This document shows positions 54,361 through 64,000 of a stretch of DNA of 64,000 nucleotides, one piece after another (the first letter of the stretch is position 1; each line of letters opens with the position of its first letter). A program made the translations under genes and the position numbers. Source of the DNA: Saururus chinensis (Eukaryota > Streptophyta > Magnoliopsida > Piperales > Saururaceae); assembly GCA_035235625.1 (NCBI GenBank), contig CP141148.1:930001-994000 (forward strand), read 5' to 3'. Below the pieces are notes generated by a model. That model was not told the DNA's origin, did no database searches, and worked only from the letters and a program-made list of their open reading frames with translations.

Positions 54361-55408
54361 CATTATAAACCACCCTCGGACAAGTCTATTTAGCTTCTGA
54401 GGTAAGAGGGTGGAATCTTTCTACTCTTCAAAAAGTTATAAAGAAGAGAGTCAGAAGCTTCCTCTAAACATTGGCTCTCAAGTCTCAAGTTGGCGCTTCA
54501 ACTGTCAAATAGACGCCACACTCCTCTCACTCGCCGACCTTTCTTCTTCTCCCTTGGGTCAGAGTGGAGAGGACCATGTTTTGCTACTGCGGGGGTGGTG
54601 ACTGGTGACCCCCCCCCCCCCCCCCCCAGTAGAGTCAAGGTCAGATATCCTTCCAATTATCCTTCTCTCCCGTTTTCTCACTCTGCTTGGAACTCGGTTT
54701 CTCTTTTGTTTCCTTCACCTTCTCCAACCGTCTCTATTTGTCGAACTTGTTTCCCTTGTTAGTTCCATGCTGGAAGCATCTGGTCTCGTTTCAGGCTATT
54801 CTTCAATTGTGTGATTTATGTCATCCATCATTTCAGGTTTCATGGCGAGTTAGCGTCTGGGTTCAATCAGAATTTGATCACATAGAGCCTTATCTGTCCT
54901 TCAAATGCAGAGTAGAAGTCAACTAAGTCCAACTCTGGCGTTTCCGGAATTTAGGTCTCTTCACTTTCCTTCGATTGTGGTTTTCAATTCTTCTTCGTTT
55001 TTTTTTCCCCGTTGATTGGGGGAAACACTTCAAAAATCTGTAAGTCCAGATTCAATTGCGCTGCGCATGAAACTTCAACATGAATCCGTACCCTTTTCCC
55101 AATTTAGATTGCAAGAAAGGGAAAAAAAATCTTCATTCAGGATTCGATCTATGAATAGAATAACATGCGTTTTTGTCTGCGTTCCCCGTTTTTGTTCTCA
55201 TCTTCATCTTCCCTCATGAATTATATACATCCAAATATTCTTCTCAATTTCTTTTCAATTTATTCTTTTTTTTTCATCTTCTGCTCTGCGTATGTATTAA
55301 AAACTTGATTTTGAATTTGTACTTTGCTTGAGCTGATCAAATTTTGTTATACAGGTAGTAGTAGGTTCTGAATCAAATTAGCGCAGCTCAGAGCACTGCG
55401 ATTTTTCC
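54361..55408 (+). promoter_or_regulatory. Promoter and 5' UTR (with probable intron) of the NAC-like gene
   Basis: A TATA-like box (ATTATAAACC) lies near 54363 and a pyrimidine-rich leader follows. A run of 19 C bases stands at about 54609-54627. A typical acceptor (GTTATACAG, ending 55354) suggests that a 5' UTR intron is removed upstream of the start codon. The donor could not be fixed. Confidence 0.4.
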
Positions 55409-57268
55409 ATGGGCGATTATTTCAATATTAATGGATCGGATGAGGACTGTGTAGCTTGTTTGCATCAAATGGCTCGTGGCATTCGGCGTCCAAACAATGT
55501 ACTCTATGATGTGGATCCTTTCGCTTTTCATCCAAAAAATTTGCCAGGTCAGTAAACCGTTAGTGTCTCCAAATTTTAATCTGAATCAGAGTGTTGGTCT
55601 GCCCAATTTTCGATCCTTGTCTAGCCGTTAAAACTGAGTAGGGAACTGTGTCCTATGATTCTATCCAGTTTCTGCTGTGGATCAAACCAACTAGACTTAA
55701 GCTCAGTTTGGTTTGTCCCATATTAATCGTCATGTAATCCTTCTCGGATGGAGTAAAAAGGTTAATAAACTTGACTTCCTTAAAATATCACTTTTTTTAT
55801 GTGCACAATTAATATGGAACAGAGGGCAAATGTGATCAATCACGATATAATGATAATCGCTGTTGTGATTCTGCAATTGACCAAAGTTTACTCTATTTTG
55901 GTATTTTGATTGATATTTTTTAGCTACTAGAAAATGGACTAATGCTTCGAGGTGATAGAATAATCAAAGCTCATAAAGATGTACGAGCTTTGCAGATGAC
56001 TTTTTATATCTGGTGAGATCAAATGTCCACGATTTCAACGAAAGCGGATACTGGGAGCGGCTGGATGTGGACTTCAGCATAGGGAAGGACCCTTCTTGTG
56101 TGGGCTGGTTGAATATTATGGGTTTTTATGAAGGTAGAGCACCCAATGCAGTAAAAACAAATTGGTTGATGCAAGTTTACAGACTGGATTATAGCGAACA
56201 GCGGGTAATATATTGTTAGCAAAAATTAAATAAGAAAAAAGTATAAAAGAATTGCGAAAAGGGTTAATTGTATTGGCAGTTATTAATTTAGATATTTTTG
56301 CATTGAACTTCACAGGACTCCATCTTGTTCTGTAGAGTTCCACATTTGAACCCTCACGACGAAATAGAACAATTTATGGACTATATTATAGCAGAAGAAG
56401 AGAACCACCAAAATTCTGAGCATGCCTCACATGGCGGTCAGGTAATTGATGCTAAAGCCTTGTTTGTTTTCTAACTTTTACTATCATCTTGTAAGGAGGA
56501 TTGTGTTTATTTAATGGGTGCTAGCTGTTGCATTAACTTCTTCCTTCCCCTATTCATCAAAGTCCTGAGTGTTTTGATGGCTGTTGTAGGTGGTCAGTGG
56601 GAATGAGCAGCTTCCACCTGTAGGACTTGATCATGCTGCTAATGATCTTCCAGTTGATGGAAACTATTTGGAACTGAACGATTTAATTGGCTACGTATCC
56701 TCACCTTCCAGTGGAGATAATTCGAGCAGGCTGACCCTTACTTCAGACGACTACTTGGATGATGAAGACTTCTTGGATGATGAAGACTTCAATTCAGAAG
56801 CTTTCCTGAGTGACCAGGAGAGTCAAACTGGGCCAACTCCTCCAAATGTGAGCAGATGCAGGGCTCGTCCAACTCCTGGGTCGAATCAGGTGGTGATCAA
56901 GCCTCCAACATCAGGTTTGTCAAACCTCTTATTGTTCCAAAATCCTTTCTCTATATCTTAGAATCATCTGTTAATTGTTGTCAATCTAACATTATTTTGT
57001 AACAGGTGGTGCCCAAGGAGACAAGAAAAGCAACAACGGCATCAAAGTTCCTCTGGCGTCCACCCCTGCAAATGAGACAGCACAGAGGCCTTCTCTCTCT
57101 GCTTCTCTCACGGCAAAGCAGACGCCCGGTAATGTAAAAAATTTGCAGAATGCTGTTGCCAAAGCTGAAGCAACGCCAAGCACGTCTACTGCACTGGGTG
57201 GAGAGAAGAAGGAAGCCAACAAAATTACAAAGATTGGGAAGAAATTTTTCTGCTTCTTTCCATGTTAG
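55409..57268 (+). CDS. Divergent NAC-domain protein
   Basis: Five exons join in phase with GT-AG borders: 55409-55547, 55996-56204, 56316-56441, 56590-56914 and 57006-57268, giving 353 residues. Exons 1-3 recall a NAC domain: DVDPFAFHPKNLP corresponds to subdomain B, GYWERLDVDF to the GYWKATG region, and GFYEGRAPNAVKTNWLMQVYR to the well-kept FYKGRAP..KTNW.MHEYRL block, followed by LFCRVPH for the last subdomain. The opening LPPGFRFHPTDEE motif is reduced to GSDEDCVACLHQM, so DNA binding may be altered. After it come an acidic region with a doubled LDDEDF motif, a Ser/Thr/Pro-rich stretch, and a Lys-rich tail ending KKFFCFFPC. NAC proteins are plant transcription factors acting in the nucleus. 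Because the N-terminus is short, an unannotated upstream exon or a derived NAC subgroup are both possible. Confidence 0.8.
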
Positions 57269-58819
57269 GCTTTTCTTATGCAATTCCATACTCGTCTATG
57301 AGAATGCAAAAACAATATACTCTATATTTTCATACTAGTTTTCTTTTTAGGGTGAGGGATATGTCAAGTTTGCATAACAGATTAGATTAACTGTCTATCA
57401 CCCCCTCTAGCCTGTGATTGCATATTACCTGCGCCTGCGCCAAATGGGGCATTGCTTCATTTATTGGGAATCTTTTATAATGTTTATTTTCTTTTGTTTT
57501 CGCACAATTTTTAATATGTTTTAAATATACTGAATTCGACGAATAATAATGCATTGGTACGTAGACACGCTATGTAAAAGAGGATAGGATTTGCGTATTC
57601 ACTAGCTAGAGTATTCATTGGGGATGTCATGTATCAATTGGAACGTCTCCCCTGATGTCTATCCATTATAATGTCATGTGCGCCATCCGCGTTATATTAA
57701 TAGATACACTTAATTTTTTAATTTTAATTTATTTTAAAAAACTAAATGTAACTATTAATTTAAGACAGAAAAAATATATAATTAAAAAAAGGTAAAAGCT
57801 AATACCCATCAATAAAATAAACCATGATAATGTCTATAATAATTACTAAGATACACATAACGGCAGACTACCTTGCATCATAATAAATTAGACAAATATA
57901 AGCTAACACTTAGATTCGACTCTACTCAAATTTTTATGGTTACATAACACAGATACCATAGGACACATAACCTTACATCATAAATATAAAAACACATACA
58001 AACATTTTTCTAAAACATAAAAAAAAATAGAAACTGACAGCTTACATCACAGTAAAGCTTGCAAACAGTAAGTGTAAAAATATAAGACGAATATATACAA
58101 CATAGAACATACAAAATAGGGAGGCGGTGACTAAGGGAAGCAATAGCTTCTACGAACTACAAAAGACGCTGTGGAATACATATAAACCCTTAATACTTAA
58201 GACCAACAGATTAAGTACTAATATATGTTAATATATACACCGTTAATTTTATAAATAAATGACTATTATATATTTTTTGTGCGGGGCTGATTGTCAATGG
58301 GCACAAATGAGGCATCAACTTTATTTATTTATTTTTATACTATAAAAATGTAGGCAATTATGAAGAAAACGAGATTTGTCCCCATTGAAGTGGTTGTTGA
58401 GTTGGACGGTACAATATCAGTCAAAAAAAGTAGCATCCCAAACGCACCCCAAGTTTGACCACCACATCCTTATTCAATGCTTGTAACCTTCCGCCCCAAA
58501 GGCATCCGGCACGAGCTCGTTTATCTAATTCTATTTATGTTTTTATAGTATGAGAGTCCCGTTGATACCGGCCGTCGATCCCGTGGCCAAGGCAGAAAAG
58601 GATCTACCCGGCTCATAGGATTTGGGCACACCAATGCCCACAGACGCTTCTCAATTATTATTTATTATATAATTAATTTTTTTTTATATTATCTGACTGA
58701 AGAATAAAAAATTTTATATTTTTTAAATTTTAAATAAAAATATCATATGACCTATTTATAGATAAAATAATTCTTATATGTTATAAAGTAGAGAGTAATA
58801 AATTAATACTAAAACAGTG
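57269..58819. other. 3' flank of the NAC-like gene and AT-rich intergenic DNA
   Basis: The first 200-300 bases are probably 3' UTR. From about 57690 there is a degraded ATTAATAG...CTATTAATT MITE-like palindrome (57695-57775), then AT-rich DNA with no coding signal. A slightly GC-richer island at about 58370-58640 contains nothing recognised. Confidence 0.4.
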
Positions 58820-58839
58820 CTACGTCGTTTCAGTGTGCT

Positions 58840-59660
58840 GAGAGTCATTGGCGGTGAACGGAAGTCGCCGGTAGGAGGTGATCGGCGGTGACTCCTCGAC
58901 GAGCATCGATGAACAAGAAAAAAATATTTTTGACACTGTAAACACTATATGAGTGCTCGCAAAATTGATCATTCTTTTACACCGATCATAGATAGGATTG
59001 GTATTTATATTTATTATAATGGAGAGGTAGGTAATTATTATGTGTATATTGGTGAAATGACATTGTTGATAAACATTCATCCGTCGGTGAGCTGCTAGGG
59101 CAAGTCAAAGCACGACTTTCTGTCAACAGTAATGTCAGTTTAAAGTATTTAATTTCATCATCTCAATCATCCATAACATATGAATTACAAGACAATGAGG
59201 AACTCCAATCAATGTTCTCCATTCATAAGAAAGCGAATAAGGAGGTATATCATTTTATGCCGCAATGAAAGAGCTCAACAACGGTGATAAATCACCATCA
59301 CTATCCGTAGAAAGAAACCAGACAGTTAATAGAGCTAAATCACCAGTCGTAATGGCTTATCTTAGCTCTAATGTCGGATTTCATATCGGATTCAATGAAA
59401 CACAATTCACATTTGAAATTGTTAGGTAACAATGTATCTTTAGATTATACACAATTGAACTTTTTCGTGTACTCGAGACCACGATATCAACCATATCATG
59501 TTAAGTTGATGATGAGATGTGTTCAAAAAAAACATGAAGAATGTTATATGATCAAGCGTGTAGTAAATGGTAGAGAGAGTTACCATGGTAAAGATAGACA
59601 TGGCATGGGGCTTGAGCTTCGGATTCTTCTCTACCATGGCATTAGTCATTTTATATTTTA
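58840..59660 (+). pseudogene. MULE N-terminal region remnant
   Basis: Around 59130-59270 the translation SLKYLISSSQSSITYELQDN...LQSMFSIHKK resembles the ubiquitin-like/PB1-like N-terminal segment that precedes MULE transposases (a 'KYLLPG..., DDED...MF.IH' pattern). The downstream frame at 59371-59661 includes KLMMRCVQKKHEECYMIKRV, which may belong to the MuDR DNA-binding domain. Several stops break it and no catalytic core is present. Confidence 0.45.
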
Positions 59661-59910
59661 AACTGATGTATTTCAAATTTTTAATGTTGAAATGTAGACT
59701 AAAATCCTACATTTTTAGATGCTCAATTTCATACTACATACTAGAATCATAGGTTTTTAGAATGCATGATAAAATACACAACATAATTCAACTTTTATCT
59801 AAACACAAGATATAAAATATTAATTCATCAAATCTTAGTTGGATAAATAAATAAAAATGATCAGTCCATAATAAGATGATATTATGTGCACTTTGTCATT
59901 TACATATGTA

Positions 59911-61450
59911 TAACATCCTCAAAATTTTTTATAATTTTCTATAAAATTTATGTTATTTTTTACTAGTATTTTTTACGGGGAAATTTGACACTTTATCGTA
60001 TTTATTTTCATGATTGACCTCTATATTCATAATCATAGAGTCGGAAGTGGTGTTTAGTGATCGTTTATAATTAAACTCTTTGCAAGTGTACAAGGTAATT
60101 GTACTAGGATAAGTATTTAAGGGTTGTTGAACCTCAGGGACGGATGAATTATTACCAAATCTAAAGAGGAATTTGCTGATTAAAAACTAAAACAAACTTA
60201 AACTTTAATTAAGTAAAGGAAAGATATCAACTAGTTTAAAAACAAGAAATTAATATGATGGAAATTACTTAGAAAATTGAATCCACCATAGAACCATAAC
60301 AATTCCTTAACTTTTAATCTAAATCTAGTGTGAATATGAACAAGTATTCTCAGCTACAAGCTAGAATTACTTTAGAAAGAATCATTAATTAAATTCCATG
60401 GCATGAACTATCTTCGACAATAGCATGAATCATCTACACTAAACTAGTTATAGGCATGACCCGTCTAATCTTAACATAACTCATCCAAGTCATTAATTAT
60501 CTGAATATTAAAACTATTGTATGACCATCTCATCTAAATCACAGAAATTAGAATTGATAAAAATATCAAAACCACATCAATCTATCATCTACAAGACAAT
60601 AAATCAACATAGATTTGAATAAACATTAAAAGCTCTTCCATTAAAAAGGAAATCCTTATCATACAATTGTCATCATTCACAACTGAGATCTAAATTAAAA
60701 ACAAAAGAAACTGAAACTTATCTATAACTTCATCAACTCCTAAGTAAAAGAAAAGTCTAGCCTTCCATTATAGAAGAAAGCACTTGAATCTCCATTGAAA
60801 GCTTTGAGTTCTTCTCCATCTTCTTCTTCCTTTTTCTCTTCAGAAAATCTACTGAATCCCTTGGTTTCAAGCCAAATATGTATTTTTATAGGCATAAGAT
60901 CCGTAGGAAGAAGTCCAATATGAAAAGGATTGAAATTTGGCTAAAATTAGGAAACTGCGCATTATGCCGTTTGAACGCCCTGCATGCACGTTTGAACGGA
61001 TACACTGTTTCTGCAATCTGGACAGTTTTCTTGGACAATCCATATTTTGTTCACTAAGCTTTTCTTCATGTCCATATTAGTGTCCAACTTGTTTATAACT
61101 CCGAAAAGTTGTCCAAATCACTTCAAAGCATGTCAAGACTATTTTGAATTATTTCAAACATCGTCTAAGTACCTCGATAAGCGCACTTTACCTATAAAAC
61201 ATAAAAACATTATATTTTACACATGTAGAATATAACTAAAATCCCAACGTTGTTCAAATACATATCTAAACTACTAATAACTATAAAATTATTAATAATT
61301 AAACTAAAATACTAATTTCTATCTTAATCTAAATAAACTATAACTAACTCTTAATTAACCTAATCTATACTAGCAAATAAGGTAAAAAGGCATATAAAAT
61401 TTAGTCACAAGTCATTGGGCCTCGATGCACCACAAAAACTTTCAACGCTA
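59911..61450 (-). repeat. LTR-like non-coding block, minus orientation
   Basis: It starts on the plus strand with TGTATAACATCCTCAAAATTT, resembling an inverted LTR end. On the minus strand it has a CTATAAAAATAC TATA-like box near 60880, and it includes the words GCAAGTGTACAAGGTAATTG and GTTGTTGAACCTCAGGGA that recur in plant retroelements. A GCCCTGCATGCACG-type palindromic motif lies at 60970-61000. Ends and superfamily are not settled. Confidence 0.4.
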
Positions 61451-61622
61451 AAACGGGAGAGAAAATGAAGAGACACATGCGACATATCAATTATGAGTTG
61501 CAGTGTAAATATAATAATATGACATGCATTCATGTTGTGGTTTCGATAACATGTTTTGAATTATAAGCGTGTTGACTGAATACATGATGTCAACTAATGT
61601 TGCATTCTTTTAACACCATAAT

Positions 61623-62045
61623 GTGTTGGGCAGATTGGGAGAACTGGAAAACTTGCCCTCAACAAATCCATATCAATCTTCTTTCACCAATCCAATGGGT
61701 GTAGAACCTAAAATAGAAGTCAATCAGAATAAATCAAAGGAATTGTTGCCAATTATGGGTAGGACCAGGACTTCATTTGATAACTACGAACCTCCATATA
61801 GCCCTTGTAATTATGATGGTGAAGAAGTTGAAAATATGTGGGGTAAAGATCAGTGGTACGATAATGATATAGTTGGCATGGAAAATATGTATGACCACAA
61901 AGAATTTGGAAACAGCGAGGTTCCCAATAATGCCAACGTTGAGGCAGAGGCAGATTATGATACATTTGATGATTTAAACATATTGGAACCGAATATTGGT
62001 GAAGGCCAGCTGATGGCGGGCAGTTTGCAAGCTAAGGATTTGTAA
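61623..62045 (+). pseudogene. Orphan ORF truncated by an LTR insertion
   Basis: The open frame of 140 codons is acidic and Asn-rich (for example GRTRTSFDNYEPPYSPCNYD, NVEAEADYDTFDDLNIL). An acceptor-like TTGGGCAG precedes ATTGGGAGAACTG at 61636, so it could be an internal or last exon, with the true start upstream. The stop TAA at 62043-62045 belongs to the TGTAAGG start of the LTR, so the original C-terminus has been lost. I do not recognise the family; it may be a host gene exon or part of a transposon. Confidence 0.4.
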
Positions 62046-64000
62046 GGTCCCTGATTTTTCTACGATTTTCTGTGATTTTCCTGCTATTTTTCTTGTCATT
62101 TTCGGCAGGAAAATGTGACGCTACGGTGTACTCATATTTATGTATACATACCCCATATTTATACCTGTAGAGTTGGGTGTGGGGCTTAGTCACGGGACAT
62201 GGGCCTCATTGCGCGCTTACGACGCGAAGTTTGGAGCTATAACGCGTAACCAGTAGGTGAACGCGTATTAGGGACATGGATGTAAAAATAAAAAAGATTA
62301 ACTATATAAATATTTCCACCCATCGGTTTTCACAGAACCAAACGACGTCCAGTGGTTTTGTGAGAAAACTCGAGGGCATATCCGGTTGCTCCGTTCTCCC
62401 TCCTCCGTCATCGGATTCCTTCGATTCTTGTCAGGATCTGCTTTGCCTCACCGCCACAAGTCCGTAGGTACCGGCTATGACTGCCGCCACGGCCTCTTCA
62501 CTCCTCCATGAGGTACCGAACCTTTTTTCGGGTTTTTCTCTCCTTCAATCCCGTTTTTGAACTGTGGGTGTACGATTTTGACATCGTTTGCGGCCGCTCT
62601 CAACTACACTTATATTTAGTTGGCCGCTACACTTATGTTTAGTTGGCCGCTAGGAACCCATAGGCGCTAGCTACAGCCGCCGCCATGCTTTGTTCGCTCC
62701 GTGGTGAGCTACCGGCACTTTGGTCAGGTTTTGTTCCTATTTTCCATCTCACTGTCCGTGGGATTTTTTTGGATGCCGGTGGGTTTTCGGTTGTCGTCTG
62801 GCCACCGGTAGGACTCCGTCCAGCCTACCTCGACCCGGTGTCAGTAGGGGTTTGCCGTTTCCGACCCCGCCTCGCCCCTATTGCCTTGCTCCGCCCGATT
62901 AGACGCTTTGGGTGCGTCTCGGGTCATTGGCATCTGCGAGCCGTGGGCCATTTGGCCATCGTGGGCTCTGCCCCAGCTCGGCGACAGTGAGGGTCAGCCC
63001 CACTTGGCCTAATTATATTACCGCTCGGAATGGGCCGCTTGCCATTTGCCCTATACCATGCGAGATGCACAGCCGCCCGCACCATGGGTTTTGGTTGTGG
63101 GTGGCGATCGTCGATGTCGCCACTTTGATTAGCCATAGCTAGGGCCTTGGCCCTATTGGCTTTTGTGGGCCTTGGGTCGCCCCCTTTCAGCCCTCTCCCC
63201 CCCCCTTTGGGCCGCGTGTGCATGTGGTCATGCGTGTGCTTTTGGGTTTAGGCGCCGCATTCGCGCCGCCTGACCATCGGTTGGCTTTGCCACCTTGTGG
63301 AGTTGACCACTAGAGCCTCCTCCACCTCTCCTTTATTCTCGAGCATTGCCCCACACTCTCCGCCCATATGTGGGCCCTTGTTGACCGAAATCGTCGCCGT
63401 TGGGTGCTGTCCACGGCCGATTTCGATGTCTTGTGGCCGGTTAAGCACGTCTTAGCCACCGGCTGATCTTTAGTGAGTACACCATCGACATCTGGTCGCA
63501 CCGCCACTTATGTTGGCACAACTTTTCTCCTGGCCGCCCTAGTGTGCCGCCGTGGGTCACGGGTTTTGCCGCATTGACTTCTGACACCCTGTTTGGCCGT
63601 GACTAGTTCCGGCGCTACCTAAAATCCTCAGGACATCAGTTCTCTCCACTTGGCAAAGGTTTTGACCGCCAACTCCGCCGCCGACGCCGCCACCGTTGTG
63701 TGCTCGCCATCAAACGTCATGATTACGAGGTAGGGGAGCTTTGAACTCGTAATTTTATGATAGCATGCTTGAATGAGTAGTAGCATGCTAGGATTGCACG
63801 TTGTGCATATAAGCATGATTATATGGTATGTTTATATACATATGGCATGCACATGAGCTGTAAGTGCAATTGATGTATGTGTAATACGGGTGCTAAGTAT
63901 GATTGATATGCATGAGATGTATGCACGTTTTATGGATGTGGATTATATATGCGCTAGCGATGGCTAGCAAATATGTCAGTATGCTACGTATGGATTATGC
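62041..64000 (+). repeat. Long LTR, running off the right edge
   Basis: It begins TGTAAGGTCCCTG, like the LTR at 21337 (TGTAAGGACCCTC). A TATA box (ACTATATAAATATT) lies at 62301, followed by a GC-rich block (62600-63700) and then the TATGCATG/ATACATATGGCATGC-type repetitive tail seen in the other long LTRs. The preceding five bases (ggatt) would be the target-site copy. All open frames inside are LTR by-products. Whether gag-pol follows is beyond the window. Confidence 0.65.
62301..62314 (+). promoter_or_regulatory. TATA box of the right-edge LTR
   Basis: ACTATATAAATATT lies about 260 bp into the LTR, with a CA-rich start region following. Confidence 0.5.

Noticed and set aside
62685..63223. 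Several open frames of 60-101 codons in GC-rich DNA
   Set aside because: They overlap on both strands in the GC-rich part of a long LTR, show no conserved motif, and parallel similar shadows in the other LTRs.

Overview
This is nuclear DNA of a flowering plant. It holds four host genes with plant exon-intron structure, set in old, nested retrotransposons and small inverted-repeat elements. A monocot is a reasonable guess: the geranylgeranyl diphosphate synthase is intronless and GC-rich, and long-LTR Del/Tekay-like elements are abundant. Nothing seen proves this. No bacterial, organellar or CRISPR features and no convincing tRNA or rRNA genes were seen.

Host genes. (1) A four-exon major facilitator superfamily transporter (+, 10198-14982) with a possible plastid targeting leader and a hAT-like element in its last intron. 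(2) An intronless plastid-type geranylgeranyl diphosphate synthase (+, 30653-31795), with every catalytic motif intact. (3) A nine-exon MT-A70 family methyltransferase of the METTL4 type (-, 36051-41158). It was rebuilt from splice sites and reading phase, and a tandem duplication has copied the 5' part of exon 2 into intron 1. (4) A five-exon divergent NAC-domain protein (+, 55409-57268). They lie far apart with separate promoters; nothing suggests a shared pathway.

Repeat layers. 1-9233: a minus-strand Ty3/gypsy remnant interrupted by the end of another LTR, followed by an LTR, a terminal-inverted-repeat element, a 3.5 kb solo LTR (4880-8413) and further LTR fragments. 15.3-18.9 kb: MITEs, GAGCTCGA-type repeats and unidentified coding-like scraps. 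18.9-28.5 kb: a degenerate Ty1/copia element whose 5' LTR was hit by a solo LTR (19089-20333, TSD ggtgg). Its gag was hit by a minus-strand LTR, itself split by another solo LTR (21337-24743, TSD ctggc). 41.7-52.8 kb: an LTR retroelement (TSD cgttg, PBS and PPT visible). It contains a chromodomain Ty3 element, split by a 2.3 kb solo LTR (46263-48546, TSD acgtc), a frameshifted MULE transposase fragment and an intronless fragment resembling the NO VEIN/HSP90-like-ATPase gene family. 58.8-64.0 kb: a MULE N-terminal remnant, an LTR-like block, an orphan ORF cut by an LTR, and that LTR running off the end.

Most noteworthy. Two otherwise divergent long LTRs share a block of about 95 nt whose complementary segments are arranged as a pseudoknot with an extra hairpin, and the hairpin pairs vary compensatorily (7899-8001 and 48229-48321). 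Also noteworthy are the captured gene fragment at 51.3-52.4 kb, the duplicated exon in the METTL4 homologue, and a palindromic GCCCTGCAGGGC-type motif recurring in three LTR-like blocks. Exon boundaries and element ends come from reading the sequence; no alignment or database search was run.
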